This document shows, piece by piece, positions 1 through 10,904 of a stretch of DNA of 64,000 nucleotides. This DNA comes from Macrolepiota albuminosa. Lineage: Eukaryota > Basidiomycota > Agaricomycetes > Agaricales > Agaricaceae. The position numbers and the translations under genes are program-made. The stretch is taken from NCBI GenBank assembly GCA_027475525.1, contig JAMWFC010000100.1:310001-374000 (forward strand), given 5' to 3'. Each line of letters opens with the position of its first letter. The stretch's first letter is position 1. The notes beneath the pieces are model-generated. The model ran no database searches and was not told the origin of the DNA. It was given only the letters and a program-made list of their open reading frames with translations.

Positions 1-1059
1 AGGGATGCCAATGGCATGGTAGAATGGATCAAGGTGTCCTTTCTACACAAATTCACGTGACCTAGTCTTCAATCAAGGCTTTTCCCACGGAGGATTAAAT
101 GAATTATCAGGGTTCATGGTTCCTTGCCATACCCATGAACTTTGATCCATTGCTGCTACATAACAGGAGATGCATCCCTTTTTAGTTTCTTATAATCTTT
201 AATTTTTCCTCAAAATCGTTCTATCCCTGTTATACCGTTGGTGCTGGAGCTGTTTTCGTGGAAAGCTGAAAAACGGGTGCCCTAGATGCTAGAAATCCAA
301 ACTTATGTTTCGAGACTAGTACGATTCTACGGCGTAGTCAGTGATAAATGAGTGAGGGTGCTGTCCTGAGAAGGGTCCGTTGATATAGGTGAAGGAGTGA
401 ACGAACAATGGAGGATATGTGGCGGCGCAATGCAGTGGCGACCCTGCATAAGAGGGTATGTGTGATAATGTGAAATGTGATAACGTACAAAGTCCAATGC
501 TGGAAGTACATGTTCCTTTCCCACTATTTCCCAAGGGATAGTTTTTGGCCACACTAGCGATGGGAAGACATGAACTTTGTCCAAACCTCCATAGTTTGCC
601 TGTCAAACGTTGACTGCCTAGCCTTATACCATCGAAATATGGTAACACATGATATAGAAGCGCTGGTCCTCGACGAACGTTGAACCAAAGTCCGTACATA
701 TCGGTTCTCGGTTACGCGGTGCTCGGCCCAATATAAGGTGTGATAGGTTACAACAATGGTCGTCCATAGTCTCTAACGAGTGTCGGAGCTTTTGCCATCT
801 CAACCGACTTCGGTAAGGTCCGAGGAGTACGGTGGTGTGATTCATACTGACTGTGCTTGGTTGCTATCCTCGAGGAATGAGCCGCGGCTTAAGCTTGTAT
901 GGCGGGACCAGCACCGAGTGTTTGGACCCTGGACCATCATGTGGCTCACGAACAATGGATGGCCATCCATGGCCATCTGCAGTTCAAGCCCGTCCATATA
1001 AACAAACGTCGTCCGGTCCACCACAAAAGCCTCTTTCTCTCACTCTAGCCAACACCAAC
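1..1059. other. Left flank, no gene recognised
   Basis: I find no convincing coding region here. The open frames in this stretch are short, lack recognisable domains and overlap each other on both strands. The last part (about 780-1059) is probably the promoter and 5' leader of the gene that starts at 1060. A gene beginning outside the window cannot be excluded. Confidence 0.5.
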
Positions 1060-2419
1060 ATGCGTGCAGCACACAAATTCCGAGCGTCGTATCTCTCTCT
1101 TGCCAAATTCGCCCTTTCACTTTCTCGACCTCGTCGTTGGCGCTCTGAGCCTACCATTGTACCATCACCACCTCAGGTACCGATTGAAAGGAATCCTCCC
1201 TCTGATGCTCCCAGTAGCCAAGTCAGTCCCATTTCCTATCTACATACTTTTATATTGACGCGTTTCGCAGCCATCCCAACCAATCCAAGACACACGAGCG
1301 CCTTCTCCAGCACTGACCGAAATAATCGAGCCAGAATCCGAGACCATACTCAAAGAACTGCAGGCACTCAACATCAAAGTCCGCGACTTCGCCTTTCCCT
1401 CATCTTCTTCCCGTCCCCCCCTTCCACCCGTCGCCGAACTCTTCGACCCTTACAGGGCCCTCTCCGAATATGAATACCGCCTCCGAATGACACCCCACAT
1501 CCCCATTCCGGGAAAGACGTTGCGCCGGCTGTGCACGCTGGGCTGGGTCCCTCAGGACGAGGCCGACGCACGCCTGCGCGCGATCGACTGGCAGGCACTG
1601 CAGGAATACGACGCGCGGAACACCGGATACCCGTATAGGACTATGAATTGGAAAACCGTACCCACCGCACAGGAGCGTGACACCCTTTTTGCGAACGGCG
1701 TGCCGTATTTCCGGTACCTTGATAAAGTCCAAGATGAATTGCGCATGGAGGAGGAGTGGCGGGAGCAGGAGAGGCTGCGTGGTGAAGAGGCTGGGGAGAT
1801 TGTGGAACGGCGGTTGTTGGAGATTCAGGAGAGGGAGAGGAGGAAATTGGAGGAGAGCTCGCGTGCGCTTAGGATGGTCCTTGACCGGCAAGAAGAGGAG
1901 GACTACTCTCCGGAAAACGGCGATGCTGTTGAAGTCCTCTCTGTTGACACACCGTCTCCGAACCCGGGCATTGTGGCGGGTAAGAAGCGTGCACTGGAGC
2001 GCTCGCCTTCGACGCCCAGCCTCGCCGTTTCCGCATCTACCAGCGCCGGTCCCAAACGGATCAAACTTGCAGTCAAAGCCACGTATACCGCGCCTGCAGG
2101 AAGTTCTCCTCCTCCGCAGCCCCCCGCTGACGCTCCCCAGCCATATCAGTATCAACAATACCCCGCCCCGCTACACGCTTACGATCCCCGACTATACCCA
2201 AACGCAGCAAGCGTGATCGCAGCAGAGGACCGCAGCACACCCGTCGTGCTTGTGCGCCCTCCTGCTCCTGGTCATGGTCATGGTCAGGGCACAGTGACGC
2301 CACCCGTATCGGACGACGAGTCAGAGTCCGAGTATGCACTTGGTGGGCGAGTGAAGAGAAAGAGGAATAAGAATGGCTTGAAGGGTCTTGTGAGGACTAA
2401 GACTTTTGCGCAACTTTAG
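1060..2419 (+). CDS. Unknown nuclear-type protein, two exons
   Basis: Exon 1 is 1060-1221 and exon 2 is 1271-2419. The 49-bp intron has donor GTCAGT, a TTGAC branch-like motif and acceptor CAG, and joins the two reading frames in phase 0, giving about 436 residues. I do not recognise the family. The protein has a basic N-terminus, a Pro/Ser-rich linker, a conserved-looking central block around residues 85-200, a highly charged Glu/Arg-rich probable helix (about 210-255) and a low-complexity Pro/Tyr/Gln-rich C-terminal part. It ends with a basic KRKRNK cluster that could be a nuclear localisation signal. Function is unknown; nuclear location is inference. A decayed copy of its 3' half lies at 9812-10637, which helps to confirm the frame. 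Confidence 0.75.
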
Positions 2420-2720
2420 TGTCACCGTGTGTACTTTTTCCCCCCTCCCTTTTCCCCCCATATCATACTTGATCTTTGGTTGTGTCGGCGTTTTTAGTTT
2501 AGGTTAGGTTATTTCTATCTCTATCTCTATCTCTATCGGCATTTGGGAGTAGACAGACAGACAGACAGACATTAGGAGGATGTATCGTTATTTAGTGTAC
2601 CTACCCTACCTCATCAATGGGCTTTCGGTATGCTTTTTATTCTTGCCCCTTTGTTCTTTGCCCTTTGCCCTTTGCTCTTTTGTCGGACGGTCCTCACACT
2701 CACCCCTCACCCTCACGTAG
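2420..2720 (+). other. 3' flank with two microsatellites
   Basis: This is the 3' untranslated or flanking region of the 1060-2419 gene. It carries a TCTATC-type hexamer run at about 2514-2536 and an AGAC tetramer run at about 2550-2571. Both are shortened in the decayed copy near 10300-10340, as expected for slippage-prone repeats. Confidence 0.6.
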
Positions 2721-3386
2721 ATGTATGGTGTAACTTGACTTGTGCAATGGAATTATGTAGGATTTAGATGCTGTCGTTGATAGATAGATATCGAGATCGA
2801 GGGTACGAAGATTTAGTCGTTTCTGTGTTTTTGGCCCGCTTCAATGCCAGCCACTGCTTACCCTTGACATGGTTTACTGATGCATGTTTCTGGCATGTAT
2901 AAAATTTTCCATCTGATAATTATGTAGTTAAAAATAAATGTAACGGTAGGCTACTATTGCACTAGATCCAGCGTCTACGAGACAAGTTAACAAATCCTCA
3001 GTATACCGTCTCTGTGATAGATAGCAACTGAAGATGAGGATGTCGAGGTACCGATGTATGGTGTAACTTGACTTGTGCAATGGAATTATGTAGAATTTAG
3101 ATGCTGTCGTTGATAGATAGATATCGAGGTTCCGAAGATTTAGTCATTGTCGTTTCTGTGTTTTGGCCCGCTTCAATGCCAGCCACTGCTTACCCTTGAC
3201 ATGATTTACTGATGCATGTTTCTGGCATGTATAAAATTTTCCATCTGATAATTATGTAGTTAAAAATAAATGTAACGGTAGGCTACTATTGCACTAGATC
3301 CAGCGTCTACGAGACAAGTTAACAAATCCTCAGTATACCGTCTCTGTGATAGATAGCAACTGAAGATGAGGATGTCGAGGTACCGA
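2721..3386. repeat. Tandem duplication, two units of 333 bp
   Basis: Unit 1 is 2721-3053 and unit 2 about 3054-3386, a period of 333 bp. They are nearly identical, with a few substitutions and a small indel near the GATAGATAGATATCGAG stretch. Each unit ends with a motif containing ATCCTCAGT and a partner like ACTGAAGAT that can fold into a small hairpin. The same end sequence occurs 3' of F-box copy 2 (about 24420-24530) and, diverged, at 7608-7815. The small differences between units make this a biological duplication, unlike the exact 77-bp ones elsewhere in the window. Confidence 0.85.
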
Positions 3387-3550
3387 TGTTCGCGTTCAAT
3401 AGTAAGGAACGCAAGAACATTCCGGAGGGTGAGGGTGAAAATAAATAGTAGGTCACGTCCATTTTATCGTGTAATACTCCTGCATATGGTCAGAAGCTAA
3501 ATAAGAAAGCCATGACTCAAAACAGACTAACTCATTCTGGATGTGGCTCT

Positions 3551-5901
3551 TTATCGAACGCAAGCATCTCCTGCAGCGTCTAGATCTAACATACAAGAAA
3601 TCAACCCCTCCCGATACCTTTCATAGTTATTGCTCCGAGCGAGTTCCTCGGCACGTTCGAGTTCGGCGTCACTAAGATCTGCGCGTGCCATGCGTACATG
3701 CTCGCCGCATCGACTATGCTGTAAAGCATCCTGCACCTATATACCCCGATGAGAAGGACAAAATCGAAAAATCGAAAAATAACTGACTGCCAAAGGCCAT
3801 GACATCAAGGACCGCCCGTTGCTCGACGAACATTCATGACACTCAAGAATCAACGCAGGCCATTGAACATCCTCTGTCGTTGTAGTGTCAGGGTTGAATC
3901 CTACCACTTCCAGGATGGCTTTTGCAAGGGAGTATGTCTCGGCAGCAAAGAATATCCTTTGGTTATCCTCATTCCATCTACATGTGTTATAGGATGCGGC
4001 CAAAGTCGCACAAGCGTGCCTGAGTACTCCAGGATACTGAAGTACACGAAATAGATGGCACAGTCTCCAACAAGAGAAGAATGTCGTCGCAAGTGAAAGG
4101 GGGTCTGCACCACCACTTGGTTGGCTAGTTGATGTTGTACCAGCAATAACAATGTTCCGAAGCCTTGTCTCGCAGTACTGACGCCAACCTTGAACTGCTT
4201 CAAGCACCATAGATTCCGGAAATTCAACAACTTCTTCCGTTGGCGCCTCCAGAAGCGCCGAAATTCGCCCTGACGATTCAATTTCGAAGACACGGGGGAA
4301 GATCATCTTGTCCCCATTCTTTCGTCGTAGATCGTTGACACAGTTCAACAGACGACGCCAGCGTCTTTTCTTGGCGGCCGAATGGGCTTCTTCCGGTCGA
4401 AGGTTCCTATGCCGTTCCAATTTTTCGACGATATCGTCTTTAATATTTTGCCACACTAGGAAATTGTCATATGATCAAGCGAACACAGATCTTACTGTGC
4501 GACTTACCACGATCCGTGAGTTCTTTCGGTTGGTTGACGGATGGCCATCTTCTAACATCCGGCATCTTTGCAAAATCTTCGTCCAAATCTAGCAAGCATG
4601 CTCAGTTAAGGTGAGAGAAAGTGGTTGATAAGGAACTCACCAAGATCAGTTAACCTTTGTCTGATACTGACAAAACAGAGTCAGGATGGGGTTATAAGCT
4701 CATATCGAACAATTACTTACGCCTCGTATCGGCGCTTGCAAAGTCTTTCATGTTCAGCGACACGTTCATGATCTTGGTTTTCCAGCCATCTCTCGCATAG
4801 GCGACCGTGCTGGAGTAGCAAGTGAATGAAGGGTCGGGAATTTAGAAAACAACTGACAGCAATCCGACGTTGTCTTTCGTCTTTGTGTTTCTGTATCCAA
4901 GCTTCCTGTGCCCGAGAGTCAGATTTGCCAAGTTCCTTAAATTCTTTAAGTAATTGGTTTGCAGATACTACACAGATCGAGTGATCATCATTAACTGGAA
5001 GAGTTTCGGCTGATAAAGTGTCAGTGGATGCTAACATTAATCATCAAAAGGTTGCATCACTTTTGGTTCGCCAGCTGATTGAAGGTAGCACGGGCACAAT
5101 AGCAGGATATTCGCTGGCTCCCAAAAAATTATAGACCCTAGATCACGCAGAAAACCTTTTACTAGATATGTAAGGACCAGCCTGGCTAGATTGCTCACCG
5201 AATTAGCCCTTTCTTGGGGCGAAACAGCCCGTGCTTGTGCTTGGAGGTGATGCATGTACTGCAACCACGCCGACGGGCAGACCATATAAAAAATCGTCCT
5301 TTTGTCTTGCAATTGCAATACTTGAAGAAGGATCAGTTATGGTAAACTCGAATAATGACTTGAAGAACGGACATCACAGAGTGAGTCGAAAATGAGGCTA
5401 GCATATTGCACTTCGTTGAGATCATCTGGACAATTGGGAAAGTCGTCAAAGTTTAGTCGTGCTTGTTTCCAGACATATTCAGCCGATTTCGTTATTAAGA
5501 TACGCCGAAGAGCCTTGCACATTCTGGAGAGGGACAAAACCTCGACAGGAGTAAGGTACATGAAAATCTGACAGTATCATATAAGAGTCGGACGTTTATG
5601 GAACCAAATTGACGTCTACCTCGTGTAGTATGTCAAGAGGCATTTCAACAATATCCGTAAGTGCTCCTCGACGTCCACGCACGTTTTTCAACTGCAAACT
5701 GGGGTGAAGACTTGACACGTTTGGCTTTGACAGCTTGCTGCGCTTCTGAGGTCGAACAGGCGATTGGTCACCTCCTTTAGAATCTATACCTTTTTTCTCA
5801 TGTTTTACGATGGCCAAATTGGGCTTAGGCGACTCCAGGTCAGCAGCTGGACTTGTTCTGACTGCTGTCGAGCCGGTAAGGCGAGCAGAGCGTCGAGACA
5901 T
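3551..5901 (-). CDS. F-box protein, multi-exon (copy 1)
   Basis: Reverse-strand exons read as 5620-5901, about 5374-5567, a block within 5037-5318, 4858 to about 5000, 4721-4809, 4641-4666, 4508-4588, 3788-4455 and 3551-3736. The first intron (5568-5619) splits the F-box: MPLDILHE is followed by IFMYLTPVEVLSLSRMCKAL. Later blocks are CPDDLNEVQYASL, GEPKVM, AWIQKHKDERQRR, QPKELTDR, WQNIKDDIVEKLE and a C-terminal MARADLSDAELERA. This order is that of a large F-box family expanded in mushrooms; such proteins are expected to bind Skp1 and recruit a substrate to an SCF ubiquitin ligase (family knowledge). The join between the GEPKVM block and the next exon does not resolve with standard splice sites in a common frame, so the gene may carry a frameshift there. 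It is the best preserved of three copies in the window. Confidence 0.65.
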
Positions 5902-5999
5902 TGCTACTCGTGAAAATCAGGATGAAGATAAGGAGCTAAGACACGTTGATCTAAAACTCATTAGTAAGAGTCACAGCAAGACACGCAAGGTTGGTGCCT

Positions 6000-6016
6000 C
6001 ACGTGAATCTCACGTG
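6000..6016. promoter_or_regulatory. Paired CACGTG motifs upstream of F-box copy 1
   Basis: Two CACGTG palindromes start at 6000 and 6011, about 100 bp upstream of the ATG at 5901. The same pair with the same 11-bp period lies upstream of copy 2 (27348 and 27359) and copy 3 (48040 and 48051). CACGTG is the E-box bound by bHLH regulators in fungi; a regulatory role here is inference from conservation. Confidence 0.45.
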
Positions 6017-6260
6017 CTCGAGAATTCCAGGTCTCCCCCACACTGACATCTCCTAAAATAATGTTTTAAGGGCGCCCTGTGGCCGCAACGCCCGCTACTT
6101 TTGCGGAGACACAAGGATCACAAACAGCCACAAAAGTGATTTTTCTACTTTCGATATTAAACTAAATATTGTTAATCGAATACATCATTGCCTTCTATTC
6201 GATTGTGAACTTCTCCTTGATTCCATGAACTGACCATGACAACGGGGGATGTAGACCTTT
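6017..6260. other. No feature seen
   Basis: Homology between F-box copies 1 and 2 stops just after CTCGAGAATTCCAGG, near 6031. The remainder, to 6260, is AT-rich with no coding signal. Confidence 0.5.
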
Positions 6261-6689
6261 TTAAAGCACCACTACACAATTTTGACCATTCACTGGGAGG
6301 TATCTCCCACACGCAGCACACGTTGCATGGCATAGATCATCACTGGACGTTGCTGTTTTAAATGAATTTGCCAAGTAATCTTTTTGGGACTGCGACACCA
6401 ATGGAGGCCATTCCTGCTTAGCATTGAACAAACGAGCATTTGATGCAATAGAATCAGACAAGGAAGTCAGTCGGGGTTGAGGTGGTGCTTGCACAAAATT
6501 ACAATGCTGTTTAAGTATATCTCGTAAAGAAGACAAGGGTTCGTTCATATGAAAAGGAACTGGCTGCTGACCGAGTGAGGGAAAAAGACCCAGACTATGG
6601 AGAACGGCAGAAGAAATGGTGCTCTGATTGACGATGTGATTAAAAACAGCGGGGACAGACATGGAGCCCAAGAGAATGCTCATGTGCAT
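6261..6689 (-). pseudogene. Cys-rich ORF remnant, possibly Helitron-associated
   Basis: The open frame covers about 142 codons. Its C-terminal part contains CHATCAACGRYLP, a compact CxxxCxxC pattern. It is preceded by a block with PPLVSQSQKDYLANSF spacing that resembles the Cys-rich region found before DUF6570/helicase modules in Agaricomycete Helitron-type proteins. That resemblance is from memory and weak. No helicase follows in either direction, so if correct this is a fragment. It could also be a chance frame. Confidence 0.3.
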
Positions 6690-7607
6690 AGACAGAATGA
6701 TAAGACGGTGAGCAAAGGAGGGACAGAAAGGAAAGTGGACACAAGAGCAGAGCCGAGTGACGCTTATTTAGACAGCACCTCAAATTTAGGGCAGGCAACT
6801 GACAGTGAAAGAAAGCCTCAAAAATAGAGATGAGAGACAAAGACAACCAAAAAACAGTGAGACTAAGAATAGATCCAAAATCAAGGGATGGGAAGAGACG
6901 CTCAATTCACACTTTTTGCAATGAGACTTAAACATCACATAAATCACTGAGGAACTTACGACAAAATAATGACATTGAAATACCAAAACTTTGATTTGTT
7001 TCAAAAAAGAATAGACAGGGTCTGTTTCGTAGAGGTAGACAGGAGATCGAGTCCAAAATGGCGATGTCTGATAATGTGCAAGCCATCAATTGAAAGTTCC
7101 TGGAAGGAATCGAACCTTTGGGGGGCGAAAAAGAGGAGCATAGCATAAATGGTGTGCAGATTATGGAAACCAAGGAAATGAAAAACATGAAAGAAGGTTG
7201 GTGCATCAATTAAAAGTTGTGAAACGCACGCAGCAGCGAGGTCTCGTTGACTTTTTCAATATCCAGGGTATAGCAAAATTCACAAAGTAAAGTCTTGACG
7301 CACAGCTACAGTTTCCACTGCGTTGTCAACAAAGTGTGGTGCATCGGTAACTCACGTGCTCAAAAACTGCGGCACAGACTGAACTAATTACATGTGAATA
7401 ACTATCTCACATGTGATCAAATGTCAAACCTGAAAAATGTTGCACTATTGGTCGCACACCATAAAAACCCACTACTAAAGTAGCCAGAATAGAGAATATT
7501 TCTCACAATCATGTAAACAGCACGTGACACGTAAATCGTGAATCAACGATTCATGTAAATAAACTTGACTATGTCTCCTCAAATCTGTGCCAAGACGTGG
7601 TACCATT
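6690..7607. other. AT-rich spacer, no gene recognised
   Basis: Reverse-strand frames here are hydrophobic and low-complexity, with no domain, splice pattern or codon bias to support them. I see no tRNA, LTR or inverted-repeat boundary. Confidence 0.5.
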
Positions 7608-7815
7608 ATTGCACTAGAACTAGGGCCTACAAGACAAGTTGACAAATCCTCAGTAAATTGCTTTTGTGTAAGATAGCAACTAGTGATTCATACCTATGAG
7701 ACAAGTCAACAACTACTTGTAGGCAGGTAATTAGAGAATAAATACAAATGTAATAGTTAAAACACTCACATCCTCAGTAAACTGTCTTTGTGTAAGATAG
7801 CAACTGAGGATGTTG
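7608..7815. repeat. Diverged copies of the ATCCTCAGT hairpin repeat
   Basis: Two diverged copies of the motif seen at the ends of the 333-bp units lie here. The one near 7771-7812 has perfect CATCCTCAGT and ACTGAGGATG arms separated by about 24 nt. A fuller relative (TTGCACTAG.. CTACAAGACAAGTT..) starts near 7608. It is probably a short repeat family also present 3' of the F-box copies. Its class is unknown. Confidence 0.5.
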
Positions 7816-7872
7816 TGTCACAATCATGTCTTTATAGGCTCCAAACACGTGACCACATAGTACAACTGAATC

Positions 7873-8793
7873 TCTAGAACACATGGGGCATGGTGGCTCA
7901 GCTGGCACCATCGTGTCCTTAGAGTTTGTACCCAAGTGGGAACAGTGAGGTTGTTAGTTCAACTCTTGCCTATGTACTGTGGCCTTTGGCAGCAAATACT
8001 TTAGACACCGTATCTGGCTTATTCAATGCTGCCAGGAAGCCACCACCCTCATGTGCAATACTAGGGAGGCTTTGTTTTGCAGGCCATTATATGGGAGACC
8101 AATTTGCATGTGACTTGATGAATCAATGTGACCACCATGCTCATGTCCAATTAGAAAAAGAGAGGATTCCCCAATGCAGAGGATTTGGGAGAGGGAAAAC
8201 TATACCTTGCTGACCAAGCAAGCCGTAGTCTGGGTAGGGGTGAAGTTAGATGACAAAGCAGTCTAGACCTTGAGTGGTTGTCCACCTAGTTGCCAAAGTA
8301 CCATGTGACACTGTTGGTTGGGATTTGGTACAGTCAGTTGGGATTCCTAGGTTTCATACAGACTGCAAAATCTCCTGGCCTGCTGGCCCTTCCATGGCCC
8401 CTGTGGGGGAGGTGGGGACTCAGCCAAAGATAGCCTCTGAGTGTGGGAGGGGTTATAGTCATGGAGCCTTGGCCGCATTGTCAGCAAGCATTGATGAAAG
8501 TAGATGGGTCCAATCATTGGGATGGCATGTTAGTGGCAGATAGAAAGGGATTACATATGCAAAGTAGTATGAACTCCGATGAAGAGCTCAAGTAGGATCA
8601 AATTGTAGTAAAGTGGCTATGAGGTGTAACCAGCATGCCTGAAAAAGCATCAGGCCAGAGTACCTACTGGAGTGTCCATAAGTAGCATACCCTTACATAC
8701 TGTGGGAGTTAGGACACTATTCCCATGTACAAAATAACTCTCTAACTAAACAAATCGAATCATCATCATTATCATCATCATCTTTAGGACACA
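7873..8793 (+). mobile_element. tRNA-headed SINE-like element, about 0.9 kb
   Basis: The head has a pol III A box, TGGCTCAGCTGG at 7894-7905, and a B box-like AGTTCAACTC at about 7956-7965, spaced as in a tRNA. The body shows no credible coding frame. It ends in an (ATC)n-type tail at about 8758-8782. Flanking 11-mers TCTAGAACACA (7873-7883) and TTTAGGACACA (8783-8793) differ by two transitions and look like an aged target-site duplication. The length is large for a SINE, so it could be a tRNA-headed composite. CpG is rare, as in the other old repeats. Confidence 0.55.
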
Positions 8794-9069
8794 CATCTAA
8801 CAACCATTGAGAACTCCCTGAAAACTCTCAATACTAAAATTGTTCTCACTGCCAGAATGTGACAGTGCTACCAAATGTGCACAACGGCAATATGTATCAG
8901 AAAATGAATGGCCCCATAATGTAACTGAACAGGATTCTGGTGACTTACCTCCATCAACATGACAACAACATGAAAAAACTGCTCAAACTGATGATAAGAT
9001 GAAAAATAGAGGTGATAATAATGAATAAAAGAATAATTTTGATGTGAGCTAGCATTCTTCTATTATGTA
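8794..9069. other. AT-rich spacer, nothing recognised
   Basis: CpG-poor, AT-rich sequence with no coding frame that I recognise. It may be the decayed upstream part of the MULE fossil that follows. Confidence 0.4.
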
Positions 9070-9812
9070 TGCATTTTCTGATGATGGTGTCAGATCTTTG
9101 AGAGTGCAGAAGAGCTTCTTAAAGCTGTACAAACTAAATTTCAGATTAGTACAGAAGTTAAGTTCTTTGGAACATATAAAACTGCTTTTGATGTGCTGGT
9201 ATCTTTCAAAGACCACATCTGATTGGTGTCGCAGGAGATATGGAAGGTGACTTAATATAGGTTTATATGAGTGGCATGTTAAAATCAAGTTCTGCAGTGA
9301 CTTAACTTATTTTAAGGTCAAGGACCATAAACAACTCCCAAATGGATATAGAACATGCTACTGGTGCAGCCAAGACATAGATCATTGAAAGAAATCAAGA
9401 AAATTACAAGACCCTAATGTCAAACACTGTGACTATGTAGGAATGAAAGAATGTGCTTGTCATAGCTGCTTTATTATTACCTGCTGTGAAATTGAGGGGT
9501 TAATCAAGGTCACAGTCCAACTCAATCATGACACCAAGCATGTCACATATATTGATATAAACATGCCTGAAGGAGCTCTTGCAATTATCCATGAAAATGT
9601 TGAATGGATGACACTTGTTGCAATGGTCAACAAGGTGCAAGCTCAAGTCACATCAACACAAATTCATACAGCCTGGTCTGAGATGAGTCAATTGTATTGG
9701 AGACAAAATGATTCACAGCTACTGTCAGCTCCAAAACTTCTCACCAAATATCCAGATTATGTGGATGTATTTTCACCAGTTGATGTACCAGATGGCATGG
9801 AGATGCTGTGTT
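9070..9812 (+). pseudogene. MULE transposase N-terminal fossil
   Basis: Translated blocks, shifting frame, read EELLKAVQTKF.. VKFFGTYKTAFDVL, then a YWCSQDIDH-like zinc-binding segment. These are followed by KHVTYIDINMPEGAL and by TAWSEMSQLYWRQNDSQLL with DVDVFSPVDVPDGMEMLCWG-like sequence. This is the usual order in the N-terminal part of Mutator-like transposases in mushrooms (family knowledge). Several TGA/TAA/TAG codons interrupt it, many explicable as CGA or CAA to TGA or TAA. The catalytic DDE domain is absent. At about 9812 the reading runs directly into the copied host-gene fragment. Confidence 0.6.
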
Positions 9813-10637
9813 GGGGTAAGAAGCATGTATTGGAGCACTCACCTTCAATGCCCAGCCTTGCTGTTTCTGCTTCTACCAGTGCTGGTCCTTGCAGTCAAAG
9901 CCACATATACCATGCCTGCAGGAGGTTCTCCACAGCTCCCCACTGATGCTCCTCAGCCATATTAGTATTAACAATACCCAGCCCCACTACATGCTTATGA
10001 TCCTCAACTATACCCACACACAGCAAGCATGATCACAGCAGAGGACTGCAGCACACCTGTTGTGCTCCTTCCTGGTCAGGTCACTCCACCCATATCGGAC
10101 GATGAGTCCAAGTATGCAATTGGTGGGTGTGTGCAGAGGAATAAGAACGGCTTGAAGGGTCTTATAAGAACTAAGACTTTTGCTCAACTTTAGTCCTCCC
10201 CTCACCATCACCATGCCTTGTCCTCCCCCCCTTTATTTTCTACATATCACATATCACACTCGATCTTTGGTTGTGTCGGCATTTTAGTTTAGTTATTTCT
10301 ATCCTATCTCTATCGGCATTTGGAAGTAGACAGACATTAGGATGTATCATTATTTAGTGTACCTACCTCATCAACGGGCTTTTCAGTATGCTTTTGATTC
10401 TTGCGCTTTGCCCTTTGCTCTCTTTTGTCGGACAGTCCCTCACCCCTCACCCCTCCCCCCTCACCCTCAGCTTAGATGTATGGTGTAGCTTGTGCAACGA
10501 AATTCTGTACAATTTAGATACTATCATTTGATATATATCAGGGTTACAAAAATTTAGTCATTTTGCTGGCCATGATTTACTGATACATATTTCTGGCATA
10601 TATACAATTTACGATTTTCTATCTTATAATTAGTTAA
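9812..10637 (+). pseudogene. Decayed copy of the 3' half of the 1060-2419 gene
   Basis: This matches 1980 to about 2935: the coding part from GKKRALERSPSTPSL onward, the stop, the 3' flank and the microsatellites. In the first 70 bases all ten CpGs of the source are TpG or CpA here. In-frame stops (TAG, TAA) arise where the source has CAG and CAA near the YQYQQY run. The segment includes sequence past the stop, so it was copied as genomic DNA. It lacks exon 1 and the start of exon 2. No product is expected. Confidence 0.9.
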
Positions 10638-10904
10638 ATGTTGAAGTACTGCCAGAATACTGCCGGAGTACAGGTTGAGGAGGTGCTACATACGCGCACA
10701 CGTGACCTAGTATTTATTTTTATTTTATTTTTTTTTTTGGTGGTTCTATAGGTACCTAGACGTATCTACATCTGTTAGCTTCTAGGGACCAGAAAGTGTT
10801 TTGTGTCGTTGTGTATTTTATCAAGTTTGTATTTCTATAGTTTTCAGCCCACCTAAGGGAAATGCTCGTTACGCACAATGTGTGGGGCTCGGGTCGTTGC
10901 TACT

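Noticed and set aside
853..1473. 206-codon forward frame overlapping the start of the first gene
   Set aside because: It reads through the intron at 1222-1270 and then out of frame. The spliced 1060-2419 model joins two frames with consistent splice sites and runs into the long conserved frame.
2500..2515. TTAGGTTAGGTTA as a telomere-like repeat
   Set aside because: Only two and a half units, not TTAGGG, and embedded in ordinary 3' flank.
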